DNA of 64,000 bases from Umbilicaria muhlenbergii (Eukaryota > Ascomycota > Lecanoromycetes > Umbilicariales > Umbilicariaceae), in NCBI GenBank assembly GCA_000611775.1, contig KK106982.1:3515404-3579403 (forward strand), written 5' to 3'. A model generated the notes under the pieces. The model made no database searches. It was not told the origin of the DNA and worked only from the letters and a program-made list of their open reading frames with translations. The translations under genes were made by a program, and so were the position numbers. This document shows positions 22,289-34,145 of the stretch, piece by piece; position 1 is the stretch's first letter, and each line of letters begins with the position of its first letter.

Positions 22289-22573
22289 AGGCATGTGCCA
22301 CTTGACATCATCCCATTCGTGCTCAAATGCGTTACATGATGAAGAATCCGTTTTGTGGGCCACATCCAACAGATGAAAGACATACCGCCCAAGTCCTTTG
22401 CCTGGCTTGGGATACCATGTCCTCTCTCGACATTCAAGGATAATAGCGACATCTTGGAACAAGGAGATTCCGCCGTTTAGATCTATCGTCCACTCTTTGG
22501 GCCTTCGGGAAATCGAGGAGACGCTTGCGACGGGCGTCCGGATCGTGACCTTGGAGGCAGCGCCCCATCGCAA
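22289..22573 (-). CDS. Orphan exon-like ORF, unknown
   Basis: A 95-codon frame starting MRWGAASKVTIRTPVASVSS and ending at a good donor (cct/gtgagt, GT at 22288). It has ordinary protein composition (DLNGGISLFQDVAIILECRE, YPKPGKGLGRYVFHLLD). No second exon could be placed with confidence. Acceptors between 22250 and 22130 give only short tails, and the satellite follows. It may be a short two-exon gene, a gene truncated by satellite growth, or non-coding. No family recognised. Confidence 0.35.
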
Positions 22574-23258
22574 GCATGACTACTCAGAGTAGTGCCCCGT
22601 TCTGAAGGCGCCAAGATCCTTTGGTGAATATCTCATAAGTACAGATGCCCAGAATGATGATGATGAGGATGATAAATAAGCACTAGGGGCTTCCAATATC
22701 CTCATGACGTCTTCAGGAGGCGGATCTCTTTTCACCGGCATTTTCATCCCTTTGCTCCTTCTTGACGGAGTGCTGAGGCAACAGAGGCAACCTAAGCGTG
22801 CTCAGCGTGCTACGGTATTGGCGAAAGTGCCCCGAAGCCGGGATTAGAGCGTGCAGAAAGCAGCAGGAGAAGCCGAGAGCGAGACCGTTTTGTGGGGAAG
22901 CTTCGGCGCACTGGAGAATGCCCGAACATCACGACTTGTGACTCAAACCACTCCGGACTCTTCTCCCTTCTCCCTTCTTGCGCAACTCACCACGCTTTCC
23001 TGAACTAGAGTGTCGTTGACATCCTACTTCAACTATTGGAGATTCTTACTCCACCAAGTGATTGACCCTCCCCGAACCACCGATCCCACAATCGCTGACC
23101 TCGGCATATTGGAGCTGCAGCGTCATTGGGTGGTGGGGAGCTCGGACGACAGGGATTCAAGCACATGAGCTGAGGAATCAAAGTGGGACATAAAAAGGTG
23201 TTGGAGACGGTCTGGTGCCAGTCACGGAGACAAGGCCGTCCGGCCTGGAAATACCAAG
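22574..23258. other. Intergenic, 5' flank of the mitochondrial kinase gene
   Basis: No supported ORF. The stretch ends with the leader of the kinase gene. A short tgctgaggcaacagaggcaacc-type duplication near 22770-22790 is the only repeat seen. Confidence 0.5.
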
Positions 23259-24869
23259 ATGTCGTGGAAGAAGTCTGAGGCTCTGATGGAGACCATCAAG
23301 CACTACTCATCCTTCCCAGCTACTGGGGTGAGCTTGAGACAGATGGTGCAATTTGGGGAGAGGCCTTCAATAGGTAAGGAAGCCCCCCAATATGCGGAAT
23401 GGGTGACCTAGTCTGAGGGTGTTTGTGCGACAGGAACGCTTTTCCGCGCATCTCAGTTTCTTTCAGAGGAGCTCCCCATACGATTAGCGCACAGAGTACA
23501 AGAGCTGGGGGATCTCCCCGATGGTCTGAATGAGATGCCCTCTATTAAGAGGGTACAGGACTGGTATGCGCAGTCATTCGAAGTATGCGACCATCTCAAT
23601 CCCCGAACCAGGACTCCTGGCCTTTCCCCGCCAACCTCTCCTCGCACATCTTATTAACATTTTACAGGACATCACCACTTTACCACGCCCTGATCTCAAA
23701 TCGGACGTAAAGGAGCGTCTGTTACGACCGCCGAAGCAAAATGGAGGAAACTCAAAGATTCTGAGTCAGACCACCGAGAATCCGAGTGTCCAGAGAGGCC
23801 AGTATCGATCAGTGCCCAGTTCGAATGGCAGTGGAAACGGTGGCCATGCGAGGAGGTCATCCAGGAGATACTTTGCTTCGGCAGACGATGGCAACGACTG
23901 GCCTCCGGAGTTGAATGACTACAATAAACGGTTTGCCAAGACTCTGGAGGGTATCAAAAGGCGGCATGACAGTGTCGTAACGACAGTCGGTAAGGAAAAC
24001 TTATACAATAGAAATACTGTACAAATGGTCGTTAGCTAACTCCTAGCTCTCAGCCCAAGGGATACTAGAATACAAGCGCAAACGGCAACGCATGCAGATT
24101 GATTCCAACATTCAGAATTTCCTTGACAGATTCTACATGTCTCGAATAGGTATACGGATGCTTATAGGCCAGCACATCGCCCTCACAGACCAAAGACATC
24201 ACTCAGAACCCAATTACGTCGGCATCATCTGCACAAAGACTAACGTACGAGAACTCGCCCAAGAAGCCATCGAAAATGCGAGGTTCGTCTGCGAGGACCA
24301 TTATGGTCTATTTGACGCACCGAAAGTGCAGTTGGTCTGCAAACCTGACCTGAACTTCATGTACGTCCCGGGGCATTTGTCCCACATGTTGTTCGAAACG
24401 CTCAAGAATTCACTCCGTGCAGTTGTGGAGACGCATGGGCAGGATAAAGAAGACTTCCCAGTGACCAAGGTCATTATTGCGGAGGGCAAGGAGGACATCA
24501 CCGTGAAAATCTCCGATGAAGGCGGCGGCATACCAAGGTCTACTATACCCCTTGTGTGGACGTATATGTATACCACCGTGGAAACCACGCCCAGTCTGGA
24601 TCCGGACTTCGACAAGAGCGACTTCAAGGCGCCCATGGCTGGTTTCGGATACGGGCTACCCATTAGTCGGTTGTATGCCCGATATTTCGGCGGCGATCTA
24701 AAGCTCATCAGTATGGAAGGGTAAGCAGCTACGCAAAGCATTTGTCTCTCCCATTGAGAACTAGCAATGGATGAAGCGCTAACTCGACGTCATGGTTTTC
24801 TACAGGTACGGCACAGATGTATACCTCCACCTCAACCGACTCTCCTCGAGTTCCGAACCCCTACAATAA
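23259..24869 (+). CDS. Mitochondrial pyruvate dehydrogenase kinase-type protein kinase
   Basis: GHKL-fold serine kinase of the PDK/BCKDK family that inactivates the pyruvate (or branched-chain) dehydrogenase complex in the matrix. Five exons: 23259-23373, 23434-23582, 23668-23989, 24054-24720 and 24806-24869, giving 438 residues. All four junctions restore family sequence. Order: the helical domain with MVQFGERPSIGTLFRASQFL; a poorly conserved insert rich in Ser/Gly (SSNGSGNGGHARRSSRRY); FLDRFYMSRIGIRMLIGQH; then the ATP site with N-box HMLFETLKNSLRAVVE (~residue 304), G1 DEGGGIP (~350) and G2 GFGYGLPISR (~392). It ends GTDVYLHLNRL. Pkp1-like by layout; the exact substrate cannot be told. Confidence 0.92.
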
Positions 24870-25314
24870 CAACTAGCAGTCATGAGGGACAGGTCCCAAG
24901 GATTGACGATGATGCAGGCCATGCGCTCGCGGTTGCGCAACCGTGAGATCAGCACGAGGAAGCAGGTCGGTGATGCGGAAAGTATGATCAATGAGGAGGG
25001 CGTCCCGCATCCCACTGTGTCGGAGCATCTTTGATGCGGGGTGGAGGGAGGCGGTGTAGTATACTTGAGTTCTGCTGCGGGGGGTGGTTTTGTGTAGCAT
25101 AGCTTTGGGTAGTGGTATAAGAGAGAATTATCATTTGATGACTCGTGAGTGAATCCCTTGATCGTAAATTCGTCATCGGCAACCCAGCCCACAGCGCAGT
25201 AACAACCGAAAATGGCCCTTTACTCCCTCGTTCTTCGATCCCAGCAGACCATTAGCCGCCCAACCTCTCTCCGCAATCCATTCGACCCTTCTCCACCTCC
25301 ACCACACCCCTGCC
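24870..25314. other. Convergent intergenic spacer
   Basis: Between the kinase gene and the next minus-strand gene. No supported ORF on either strand. Confidence 0.5.
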
Positions 25315-26046
25315 CTAGCCCTTCCTCTTCCGTCCCCCATCCCCCTTTTCCCCCTTCTTATCCCTGCTCCGCAACGCCGAGCCCCCACCCTCCCTCTTCA
25401 CCCCCACCTCCTCCTCCTCCTCATCGAAACAATCCTCCCACTCATCATCCCCGATCTTCTCAGCCGGAATCCCCATCATCTCCTTCTCGAACCGGAGGCG
25501 CGTTTGCGGTACAGACTGTTCCCCCCCCCATCACCAGTCAAGATATCAGCAAAAATTTCCCCCAAGATCCACGCCGACAAACAAGTCGTCACCAGAAGGA
25601 GAAGAATGAATTCCATGTTTCGGAAATCCACAGAGGCGGCTTGGAGAATAATTCGAAATTGGATTTTCAGATTGGAATCAAGACTGGAATTGGATATATC
25701 CGAATCCACATCAAGAGCTACGGGAGGGAGGGAATTAAAAAACTAGGAAACCACACTCAAAACACACCTCAACCCCCGCACTCGCCCACATGGCCAACAA
25801 TTCCCAACTCCCCAACACCCGCGCCGCCCTGTCTCGACGATCGCGCTCTTGGTACATTTCGTCCGACGTCTTCTTTTTGACCGCCGCGGCGGCGGCGGCG
25901 GCGGAGGAGGAGGGAGCCGCTTTGTTTTTGCCTTTGGGAGGGGCGCCGCCGGTGGTGGTGGTGGTGGTGGTGGGGTGGGATGGGGGGGGAGGTGGGGGAG
26001 GTTTGCCGCGCGCGAGGCGGTCTTGGGTTGGGGTTGGGTGGTGCAT
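25315..26046 (-). CDS. Conserved fungal protein of unknown function (159 aa)
   Basis: Two exons, 25768-26046 and 25315-25515, joined over a 252-bp intron (gag/gtgtgt ... aacag), in phase. The N-terminal half is low complexity: poly-Pro, poly-Thr, poly-Ala (GKPPPPPPPSHPTTTTTT). The conserved core is a helical segment KTSDEMYQERDRRDRAARVL, then GSWELLAMWASAGVE and, after the splice, SVPQTRLRFEKEMMGIPAEK. The end is acidic then basic (CFDEEEEEVGVK, GRKRKG). I recognise the ERDRRDRA..WELLAMWA pattern from uncharacterised Pezizomycotina proteins but know no function. The frame is open upstream of the chosen ATG, so the start could be further 5'. The long intron is unusual here. Confidence 0.6.
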
Positions 26047-27433
26047 GGGGTGATAGTGAGGTGAAGCTGAGGGTGGTGAGGGTGAGGGTGAGGGTGAGAG
26101 TGAGAGGAGGGGATGATGGGGAGGTGGAGGGTGAGTGGGTGAGGGTGCTGGTGGGGGAGGACCTTGGGAGAGGCGGCGAGAGTGATTCTGGCTTGTGGAT
26201 TAGTCTTGTAGGCGGAGGGAGACAGAGACTGATGAGGTACAGAAACACAACGAAGGTCTTAGCTCTGCTATGGGGGAGGAACGAAGGATCATGCATGCGG
26301 TATGGGTCGATAGCATAGCTGAATGCCCACCAGAGAGCATGAAACTCAACAGAGGACAAGACCATCCACATAACGCTCGAAACGGCAGAAAGAAATCTTC
26401 AGCTATAAAAGGAAGGACTTTTATAAAGTCGACGGTCTAGCATAACCCATCAAAGATACATGATACTTAACAGGTCCATAGGGACACTCATGAACAGACA
26501 GCAAAGACTAGCACTACTGACCTCTTCGTTTTCGTGGCAGATCCTAGAACGTTGTCATTCACTAACAAGTCATGATGAGGGGCTCCAATTGATTTCTTCG
26601 TGGTCACCGAATTGATGGGCTGTAAATGTTTCGTGATTAGCGAATAAGGCAGGCGGAGGATGAAGGAGGATGAGCTGTTTTAGATGCACGTAATTCTTCC
26701 CACTCCCAAGTAACCGAACGGAGACGAGAACATTCGTATAACACAGCCAACTCCACCACCAGAAGCTTCTTGCCGGTCATCTCATCATTCGGGCCTCACC
26801 TTGCATGTGTGATAAATGCAAGGTAGCCTCGGATGAAACTGGTGAAGCGGAGGTCACCTTTGCAGCGAGAGTGTATCACGCTGACGATATAAGTGTTCCT
26901 TCAAGTCTACATACAGCACGCACTCCGTTCCACGAGGAGAACTCGGTGGTAAGACTATCGGATTTCTTTTGGATTTATACAAACAATCCGTGCCCATGGT
27001 CTAAAGTACACCCAGCATCCGACGCCTGGATCATCCTCCATGTATCTATAATGCATTCGGCACAAGTGATAGGTGCAACGCCAAGAAGCAGGTTGAACAT
27101 CTGCCATCTAGGCCCGACAGCATGTCTTCCCTCCCAAAAGCACCATCACCACCACCACCGCAAGAGACGACGAAACAGTGGTATACACAGCAACGGGGCG
27201 CGCCGATGCAGATCGAAACAATGAGCGGCCTGATCTTCAGGCCGCAGGACGCGATGCGGGTGGCGAGCAAGAACAAATACCAAGGCCGAATTTCATATCA
27301 TTTGCGCAGATTTGGTACTAGACTTCCAAGTGGCCTCCAGACAGTAAAAAACCGGCTCCGCTATGCATGTGAACAATAACAGTGCGATGCCCAGCTCTGT
27401 GACGGGGCAAAGGGGAATCGAGGGGTGTGGGCT
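26047..27433. other. Intergenic, no supported gene
   Basis: Begins with a gggtga-rich purine stretch (about 26060-26165). Then ordinary unique sequence with one 139-codon plus-strand frame (26805-27224) that lacks domain or splice support. Confidence 0.5.
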
Positions 27434-29746
27434 TTATTTGGCCGAACAACCATCCACCAGCGTGTTTTTGGGCCATGGATGCTTGGTCTCCTCCCTGCAT
27501 GGGTACGTAATTAGTGACTGCCACCAAGACTGATACAATAGAAGCTTACCATATCGTCAAATTAGCGTTGGTGTAGGAATTTAGGTGATTCGCAATGTAC
27601 TCCGTGGTTTCATAGCCAGGAGGATCGCACGAGATGTTTTCCTCATCAGGGTCTTGGTAGATGCGGACATAATCGAATCGCATGGTCGCTGGCATCAGAG
27701 GTGCGAGACCGGTCAGGTTCAGCGCCGCGAAACTCATCGACATGCCGAAATTCATGACGAGTGCCATGGGTTCCATAGGTATTACTCTTTGGCCAATGTT
27801 GCCGTTTGGTCCGACTGATCGTGCATCCATATGCCATGTCTTCTGATCTGCGACATACCAGTAGATGTCACCCTGCGACCCAGGCGTGTACTCAAAGGCG
27901 TAAGTCTGGTACTCCTTGCCATCATACCAATTATTGTTGAGGTTCGTGACACCAGACAAAGCTTGCTGATAAACTCCACCTCTGTAGGCATTCATCATAG
28001 TGATTGATTGATCATACACTTCGAGGAAATCTGGAGTACGTTAGTGGACTGGATAGCGACGACCAATACGGAGGATGACTAAGGTCAGAGCACATACCAT
28101 AGTTTGGCTGGTACCAGATATCGAAAGGCGCAAACTGCGCACTTTGGGACGCCGAACCGATCGCCGCGGTGTTGTCAGGTCCAAGATAGCCAACACTAGC
28201 TTCGATAACATCAATCTCTGGCGCTGACCGGGATTTCCCAGGCGTTGGGTGCTCCTCCCCTGCGCACGTACATGCCGGTAGCCGCATACCGGGCAAGAAG
28301 TTGATACCGTCTGTCGAGCTTTGGTTCTTTGTAATCCCAGCATCGCATTTGTCCCAATAGCTGTATGGCCAGAGACCGTCCGTTGTGGAGGCGTATCCCG
28401 GTCTTCCCAAGTTGCCCATGGCCCAGAAACCGGGCCAAAAACCGATTGTATTTCCCGCCCCAGGCAAAGATATGGCAGCCTCAAGGAGCCCTCCCGAAAA
28501 ACACATCTGATTCCACGATTGCACCATTCCGGATCGGTAATTGAGATTGTGGTTCTGGAAAGCATCGAACCTGATTTGCAGCACCCCATCGCCCGTGGTC
28601 ACAGCATCAGGATCATACCACTACCAGGACGTCAGCATCTGAGACAGTCGAGAGCACAATCAGGTAAAAGTACCTCAAGATCTTGCGTCACACCATACCA
28701 CAGATCAACGGCTGTGAAATATGGGTCATCGCCGGGGTAGAACGTTCGACCAGCAGTATTGAACTCGTCAGAAAACTAGTATATCTGGTCAACGAAGAGC
28801 CGATGGTGAGGCAGGGTTCACGCCATACCACTAGTTCCAGCGTCTTCCCGGTGGCACTCTTTTTGGTCATGGCTGAGCTTGGCGTATCTGGATCTATCAA
28901 GCCTCTCCGTATGTTCTTAAGCAGGGGAACCTTCCCGACATCTATACAGTTGGGATCTGTCGCGCATAGGTTGGTGGAAATGGTGTGTCTCCGCACAAAA
29001 GTTCTATTCCACAAGGTTTAGCACAAAGGGACGGCATTGTCGAGCTCCCTCAACTCAGGGGTACGTTCATGACGGATTGGGGATCCTTACAAAACTGGGT
29101 AACCAATAAACAGAATCAAAATGCCGACAGTTATTAATGCAAGACCTCCCACATTGACAATTCCCCTTCTCGTGAAGACGTCACATTCTCTATTCTCTTT
29201 CTCATTCGGGTCCGGGTTATGTAGCCAGTCGTCCTTCTCGACATCCTCGGGAAACAGGAGAAGACCCGCTGACGGCAATATGTTATATTTTTCCGAGACC
29301 GTTTGTGTGTTCACATTGTCATCGTCGCTACCCGCTCTCGAAGGCGCTCTTGAGTCGTCGAATGGGTTTGCACTGTAATTTCTACTGTCCCGACTTGCTG
29401 CTCCCTCCGAGCTCCAACTCGTTCTCCGCGACGAGAACATTGACTGGACTGGTGAACGAATGGGAGAGTCTTCATCTCGAAACCTGCGTGTTCTCGATCT
29501 CGAAGGAGGAAGAAGTCGCTCGGCTGACTCGGCAGGAATGCTGCTGTACAGTCTTTGCAGAGAAGGCCGCGTCCGTATTGTACTGGCGGTCGGCACTCTC
29601 TGGGGTAAGAGAGATCGTGATGAGTCCGTATGAGCAGGTCCATCAGGGCGATCATTGAGAATGTCTTTGGTGAGGAGATCGCTCTGTGCTGAATTGAGTC
29701 GGATGTGAGGATGAGGTCGTGGAGGCGACGTGCTAGAATTCGACAT
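27434..29746 (-). CDS. KRE6/SKN1-type beta-1,6-glucan synthesis protein (GH16)
   Basis: Type II membrane GH16-fold protein required for cell-wall beta-1,6-glucan assembly in the secretory pathway. Six exons: 29091-29746, 28829-29003, 28674-28775, 28098-28620, 27550-28030 and 27434-27494, giving 665 residues. All five introns (53-87 bp) restore family sequence, for example ELV/FSDEFNTAGRTFYPG and PNY/DFLEVYDQ. A Ser/Arg-rich cytosolic tail of ~195 residues precedes one membrane segment (GGLALITVGILILFIGYPVL). The GH16 core carries the catalytic SAPEIDVIEAS near residue 445. The C-terminus PKNTLVDGCSAK has the conserved final cysteine. The first true ATG in the frame is 29746; longer frames upstream start with non-ATG codons. 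Confidence 0.95.
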
Positions 29747-31755
29747 GGTACCAAACGAGTGACTGTGTTGTCCTTTCGGACGGAGCTTGAGGGGGGATTG
29801 GTAGACGGATGCGGTCTTGCTGGAAGAGTGAGGCGGATTCGAGAAAGGGAAAGTCGTGCGGCGGTCGCAAGAAAAGTCGGAACCAGCCTCCCCTCCTGCC
29901 CCAGGCGCCTTTGTTGAAGTCGTAGACACCCTTATGTGGGATATATTAATCAATTCGCACTGGTCTGCATCGGATGTTTACCGTAGGAAGGAGTGGTTGT
30001 AGGTGGGATTGTGGAATGCCGTTGACGAGGTACGCGATTTTGTGCCTCCTTTTAGAAACGAGAAAGCACTGGGCCGTGCCAAGACCGTTTGACGTCCCTC
30101 TCGAAGGTCAGGTGGCGGCCGTGACGGGTCTTGTCCCGACCAGATGGTTCGAGCAAAGGTGGGAGATACTAATAAGGGTGGTTACAAGTTGCGGTACTGG
30201 GAGAGTCGACGGTATCGAAGTGCAGTGTATTCCTCCACCTCGTTGGTGTTGGTGTTGGCGTGGGCGTGGGTTGGGCGTGGCAGGCCGAAGGGTGGATTGG
30301 ACGAGTGGGCCTTGACCTTGGGATTCGGATTTGGCCTTGAGGGACAGTTGCCTTTGGCGTGTGGACTGCCTGTGGACTGCCTGTGGACGGTCTTGTGCCA
30401 GGCACAAAGCAACGGATGGGGCGTCGGGCCAATAGCAACACGGCGGGCAGGGATGGCGCTTGTTCAGGGACAGACACTTGAGTTATGCAGGCACCGCTGG
30501 CCTTGTGCCACCATCCCCCATCTAGACGTTGTTTGGCGAATCCGTATGGGTGGCGTGTCGTCGTGCCTGTCCGCACTCGGGCGCCACGCAATCTATTCTG
30601 GTGATGGTGTTCGACTTTTCATGTTATGATTTCTGTCTTTTTTGCCATCATTAATCATGTGTTGATCTTAGCCGTTTGGTTATACCTCTGTACTTCGACA
30701 TTAGTGCGCAACGCTCTCGTCGTTCGTCTGAAGATTGGAGGTGTATTAACGTGCATTGTATCCGAAAATCAGGTCTGCTCATAGGCCCGTTGCTCTGGGA
30801 ATCGCCAAATCCATTGGACCTGACTGGTTTGCATAATCTCGACAGTCGCGGCAGATACCTATCTCTGCATGTCTACAAGGATCGCTACCGATACTTTGCC
30901 TCGCAGTCAAGACCCGCGTCCAGAGTCCCAAATTCCAGCATTATTGCTGGGGGAACGGTTTGAGGAGTCTTCATGTCGCGAATAACAATTCTTTTCTCCA
31001 CTGTTGGATTCTTGCAATCTCGGAGCTTGTGCCGCCGACATGCTTCTGGCACGGCAGCCCCCACCGTTCACGCGTCCGGAACAGGAGCCGTCGCTGTGAT
31101 GAACCGAGTTACAGAGTTCATCTTGCTGTGATAGATACTCTGCCGAGTCTGTCTGATCCTATCTCATTTGCTGCCAGATTCACACAAGTTAAAGCGGCCG
31201 CTATATGCACGTCCAAACTAGGGAATTTTGACCAATCGGTGCCAAGCCCTGACCCTTGCTGAGGCCGCCCTAGTTGTGTAGCCGCAGATGGCAGCATAGG
31301 AGTTACCTAGGGAGCAACTGATCCTGAAGTCGCAAAGGGAAGTCTTACATCTTGCGGTAGAGTATGCCGATGTGTGGCTATTTATTTATTATCGTGTCCA
31401 ACAACATCCTAGTAGAGGAAGACAGGCTGGGCGGTTGGCCTGCCGTCCCATGAGCTCTTATACCCAAGGAAACAATTGAAGAGTGTTGTATGAGCAGGAC
31501 CCGTCCTGGATCCTTTGACATACTCCCACACTTGAAGTCAATTGACAGTTGCGGAATACGAGACGGCCCCCGCTATCTCGTCCCCATGGTTACACAGCGT
31601 CGAGTACTGACTCAGCTTCCCTGTCCCCACTCCCAAACCCGCGTGTGCAGGCCTACAGGAGGTTGGAGGTTGGTCAGTCTGTACTCCTACATGCGCACTC
31701 GACCGCCTGTTAAACGCCTAAAACCCCAGACCATGCACGCTCACTCCCTCCCGTC
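29747..31755. other. 2-kb intergenic region, no supported gene
   Basis: Frames up to 161 codons on either strand have biased composition (around 30240-30420, ggtgttggtgttggcg and a doubled tgtggactgcc) and no family match. Probably the upstream control region of the KRE6-type gene and the 3' side of the next gene. Confidence 0.5.
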
Positions 31756-32319
31756 TCAACTTTCCACCGCCTTGGCCTTCAGTCCCACCACCCTCTTTCC
31801 CTTCTTGTCCAATCCCACCACATAATACTCCGCCCTCGTCTTCCCGTGGTGCACTCGGAACACCCTGGCCCTGCCATCCCCGGCCTTCTCCACCGCCTCG
31901 AGCACCTCCTTGTACTGGCCTTGGGGATCGAATTCCTCCGTGCCCAGGGTGGAGACGTCGGCGTTGTGTCCGATCAGGGATTGGAACTCATCTGTTGAGA
32001 TACGTTAGAAGTCCCGAATTAGATGAGCCTTTTCCATTCAAAACGTGTCTCTTCCCGTGCCCTGCCCTGAACGATAGTATCGAACTTGAGAAGACTCACT
32101 TTCCGACGGCATATTCTCCCCACTCCATTTCAAGCTCACAGGCTCAAAAGGCTCGTCGGCGTCAGAGACGTAGTATTGCTCAACCTTCTGTAACGGCGCC
32201 GGCACTTCCGTGTCCACCGCTTTCGTAGATGCCGACTGCGACGTTGACGTTTTGGCGCTGGCGCCTGTGTCTTGGTTTGCTTGTCCCAGAAAGGAGTTGT
32301 AAGACTCGTCCGAAGACAT
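31756..32319 (-). CDS. Nuclease A inhibitor-like (NuiA-fold) protein
   Basis: Two exons, 32100-32319 and 31756-31991, with a 108-bp intron (gaa a/gtgagt ... caacag), encoding 151 residues. The first ~45 residues are Ser/Thr-rich and probably disordered. The rest resembles the NuiA-like family first described from Anabaena: YYVSDADEPFEPVSLKW near the start, a short helix QYKEVLEAVEKAGDG, and the end VFRVHHGKTRAEYYVVGLD then GLKAKAVES. The arrangement of an S-(E/D)-(D/S)-x-PFE motif at one end and a YxVG...GL..K.VE motif at the other is what I rely on. Whether it inhibits any nuclease in fungi is unknown. Start chosen at MSSDESYNSF. Confidence 0.62.
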
Positions 32320-32579
32320 GGCTGCGAGGGCGGTGCGTTGATGGAGAGCTGCTGGTAAAATCTTCGTGTTCAAAGGAGGAGAAGGCGTCACCACTGCGAG
32401 TGATAAGATGCTTGTCCTGGGAGCTCTCTGTTGGAACTGTATAGAGCACCTCGCGGATTTCAAGTGGGTTGTTGCATGACGCATGGGGGAAAAAGTTGAT
32501 CCTTGATGCTGCCCGTTTAACTCACGGCACATGTAACAGCTAGTCAGTTTAGTGCACGACCTTCTCCTTTCAGACACAT

Positions 32580-32887
32580 ATCAGGTCAAGTCATAGTAGC
32601 ATGTGAAGACATCCAGGGGAGCCTCGGCAGCACATCAACAACAAAAATAACAGTTACTGGCTATCATAAGCGTGCAAATTAGCCTTTACAAATTTTGTTC
32701 GCTGTCAAGACACTGGGGGGTTTCCCCCCACACATCAGGTCAAGTCACTTTTTGGAGTACAGAAATCGGGGGGAGCCTCAGCAGCATATGAGCGATAAGA
32801 AGTACACTGATTGTCATAGAAGTGCAGTTTCAGGCCTTACGCTTTCTGTTTGCTGTTAAAACATCGAGGGGTTCACCCACCCGGCGT
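32580..32887 (+). repeat. Two degenerate head-to-tail copies of a 154-bp unit
   Basis: Both copies begin atcaggtcaagtca (32580 and 32734). They share ggggagcctc.gcagca, an internal ..cat..aagtgca.-type core, and a tail gtt.gctgt.aa.ac followed by a G-run/C-run palindrome (ggggggtttcccccc in copy 1, eroded in copy 2). Divergence is substantial, so the duplication is not recent. No coding capacity. Confidence 0.75.
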
Positions 32888-33422
32888 TCTCTGGTGCTGA
32901 GCGCTGTTGGAATATATAAATCAAAAAGCTCAACAAACGTTTAGCTAAAAGAATAACTGAACCATTTTTAGTATTCTGCAGTGCGTTTATGATCACAGTG
33001 CATTGGATTGGAGATACCGGTGAAGTTGATGGATTGGATTCTGGAGCTATTGCACATCTAGGTACCCACTACCACGGGCGCCCCACAGCGAACAAACAAA
33101 GAGCACAAAACACAGACTATGCAGCAGCATTGAGATCCTTTTTCGGCGTCCCTATGAAACTGCGTGATTTAAATATCCCCAAATCTCCCCCCGGGTGCCC
33201 TGAGAGGACCGAAGAACCGAGCGGGCGCCCAGCAAACCTTGACGACAGGAGGGAGGATGAGCTACCTATGGCGAGCGAAGCGAGACGCCGCTCAACGAGC
33301 CGCAGACCCAGCCAGCGTCCTATGAAGACCAAAGGTCTGAACAAGCACCTTTGCAAACCTTGGACGACCAAAGGGAGGATGAGCAATGTTTGGCAAACGA
33401 AAGAGAGAATGAGCATCATTTC

Positions 33423-33513
33423 TTTCCATTTCCATTTCCATTTCCATTTCCATTTCCATTTCCATTTCCATTTCCATTTCCATTTCCATTTCCATTTCCA
33501 TTTCCATTTCCAT
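33423..33513 (+). repeat. TTTCCA hexanucleotide minisatellite
   Basis: About 15 uninterrupted copies of tttcca. Read as protein it gives FHFHFH on plus and EMEMEM on minus, which explains long frames covering it. It lies about 630 bp upstream of the recombinase pseudogene. Confidence 0.95.
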
Positions 33514-34145
33514 CATCTCCATTTCCTTGTTCTTTACCTTTGCCTGTGACCCTATAGGAACCTCATCGAACCCGCTGCGGCATGCAACCTACTGTAACTT
33601 CACCTCACCTACTCATCGTTCAAATTCTCCCTGCAAACAGCCAGCCTCAATCTGAACACTTGTCTCTTAATTCTAATACTTCCCTATTGCCATACATTCT
33701 GTTGCCGTTATTGAATAGGTCAAAAGTACTTTAAATCCCAGCTGGCTGTTGTAGGAGAGTACCGTCGCAAGTGCACACCTGACATAGTCACTTTTGTGAA
33801 TGCACATCTCTTACGCATGCGTAATGTCATAGTCTCCGTGCTCGGTCATTCATCTCTACCCCTCCTTGATGAAGATGTCTCTTAATCTCACCCCTTTACC
33901 ACCTTGCTAGCACGCAGACTGACTGCCAGTTGAAGATCTGGGCGGAATTGACCAGGCCTCAATTATCTACTTTGATCAGTTTTACGATTAAGAAGCCAGC
34001 TACTGGTCAGAATCGAGGGCATCGATTGTTTACTTATTGCATCCTCACCTTTCTCCAAAGTACAACGTCAAACCTACCTTCGTCGAAGCACCTTTGATAT
34101 CATACCATTACCACTTCTAGCGCATTGGATCGACGACGTGGTATC

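Larger units (their letters stand above)
32320..34145. other. Accessory spacer with tandem repeat and minisatellite, no gene
   Basis: Contains the 154-bp tandem duplication (32580-32887), a degenerate frame at 32989-33420 with no known domain, a tttcca minisatellite (33423-33513), and unique T/C-rich sequence up to the recombinase pseudogene. No supported gene. Confidence 0.55.

Noticed and set aside
25212-25880. 222-codon plus-strand Pro-rich frame
   Set aside because: Antisense to the 159-residue gene; its Pro/His runs are complements of Gly/acidic codons there.
32989-33549. 186-codon plus-strand frame
   Set aside because: About a third is FHFH from the hexamer array and the rest matches no domain; no splice or leader support.
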